Shown here piece by piece: positions 5,824 to 5,827 of a DNA stretch of 5,827 nt. Numbering within the stretch: the stretch's first letter is position 1; every line of letters begins with the position of its first letter. Under the pieces are notes generated by a model. It made no database searches. It saw only the letters and a list, made by a program, of their open reading frames with translations, and had not been told where the DNA came from. Made by a program: the position numbers and the translations under genes. The stretch is taken from positions 1-5,827 of the forward strand of contig CAIPGD010000243.1 in NCBI GenBank assembly GCA_903864485.1, read 5' to 3'. This stretch comes from an uncultured bacterium (GTDB lineage: Bacteria; Pseudomonadota; Gammaproteobacteria; Burkholderiales; Burkholderiaceae_E).

Positions 5824-5827
5824 CAAC

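Larger units (their letters stand above)
5708..5827. other. Non-coding terminal segment, probable end of an integrated element
   Basis: These 120 bases carry no supportable gene. The part next to the tRNA remnant (about 5711-5742) is strikingly AT-rich compared with the GC-rich genes, contains a perfect palindrome, and gives way to GC-rich DNA ending in an 11-bp tandem repeat. In tRNA-targeted insertions the detached 3' half stays with the old downstream DNA, so this side would be the element. The recombinase gene is not in the window. A promoter for the GT-C operon could lie here, but no convincing -35/-10 pair was found. Confidence 0.6.

Noticed and set aside
5663..5827. An intact tRNA-Arg, or a tRNA split by a group I intron in the anticodon loop
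   Set aside because: No D-arm or 5' acceptor strand occurs in the remaining 120 bases, and the bases before the anticodon loop do not pair with CCAGG. A group I intron would be expected to end in G right at an exon border in the loop; the bases there are not G at the likely borders. A 5' exon beyond the edge cannot be strictly excluded.
5777..5827. Short plus-strand frame (ATG at 5777) open to the right edge, possible start of an integrase
   Set aside because: Only 17 codons, no Shine-Dalgarno, and most of it is the 11-bp repeat giving Arg/Ser-rich residues; unlike any integrase N-terminus I know.

Overview
The window looks like chromosomal DNA from a moderately GC-rich proteobacterium, probably a gammaproteobacterium. 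The evidence is protein families typical of Gram-negative envelopes and a genomically encoded CCA end on the tRNA remnant; no species can be named. All six recognisable protein genes lie on the minus strand, so the window reads right to left.

Right end (about 5663-5827). Positions 5663-5707 hold exactly the 3' half of a tRNA-Arg with anticodon ACG, from the start of the anticodon loop to the CCA. The 5' half is absent. The 120 bases beyond it carry no gene but hold an AT-rich stretch, a perfect 10-bp palindrome and an 11-bp perfect tandem repeat. This is the layout expected at one end of an element integrated by a tyrosine recombinase into a tRNA gene. The element would extend past the right edge of the window, and the genes to the left would be the flank that originally followed the tRNA. 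This junction is the most interesting signal here.

Centre (about 1255-5690). Four tightly packed membrane or envelope genes form one apparent operon: a GT-C glycosyltransferase of the ArnT/PMT type, a PAP2 phosphatase (4-base overlap), an ArnC/DPM1-like family 2 glycosyltransferase (24-nt gap), and a PF03706 flippase-like membrane protein (15-nt gap). Together they suggest a polyprenyl-phosphate-sugar pathway. The GT2 enzyme loads a sugar on the lipid carrier at the cytoplasmic face, a membrane protein may help it cross, the GT-C enzyme transfers it to an outside acceptor such as lipid A, and the PAP2 enzyme removes a lipid phosphate. No sugar-nucleotide synthesis gene is present, so sugar and acceptor are unknown.

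Left end (1-1105). After a gap of about 150 bases come a small charged helical protein of unknown function and, 69 bases further on, a short-chain dehydrogenase that runs off the left edge. These two have no visible link to the glycosylation genes.

Shine-Dalgarno sequences are weak or absent for most genes and non-ATG starts are frequent (TTG or GTG in three of the four operon genes), so several start calls are uncertain. No CRISPR, insertion sequence, rRNA, riboswitch or convincing terminator was seen.
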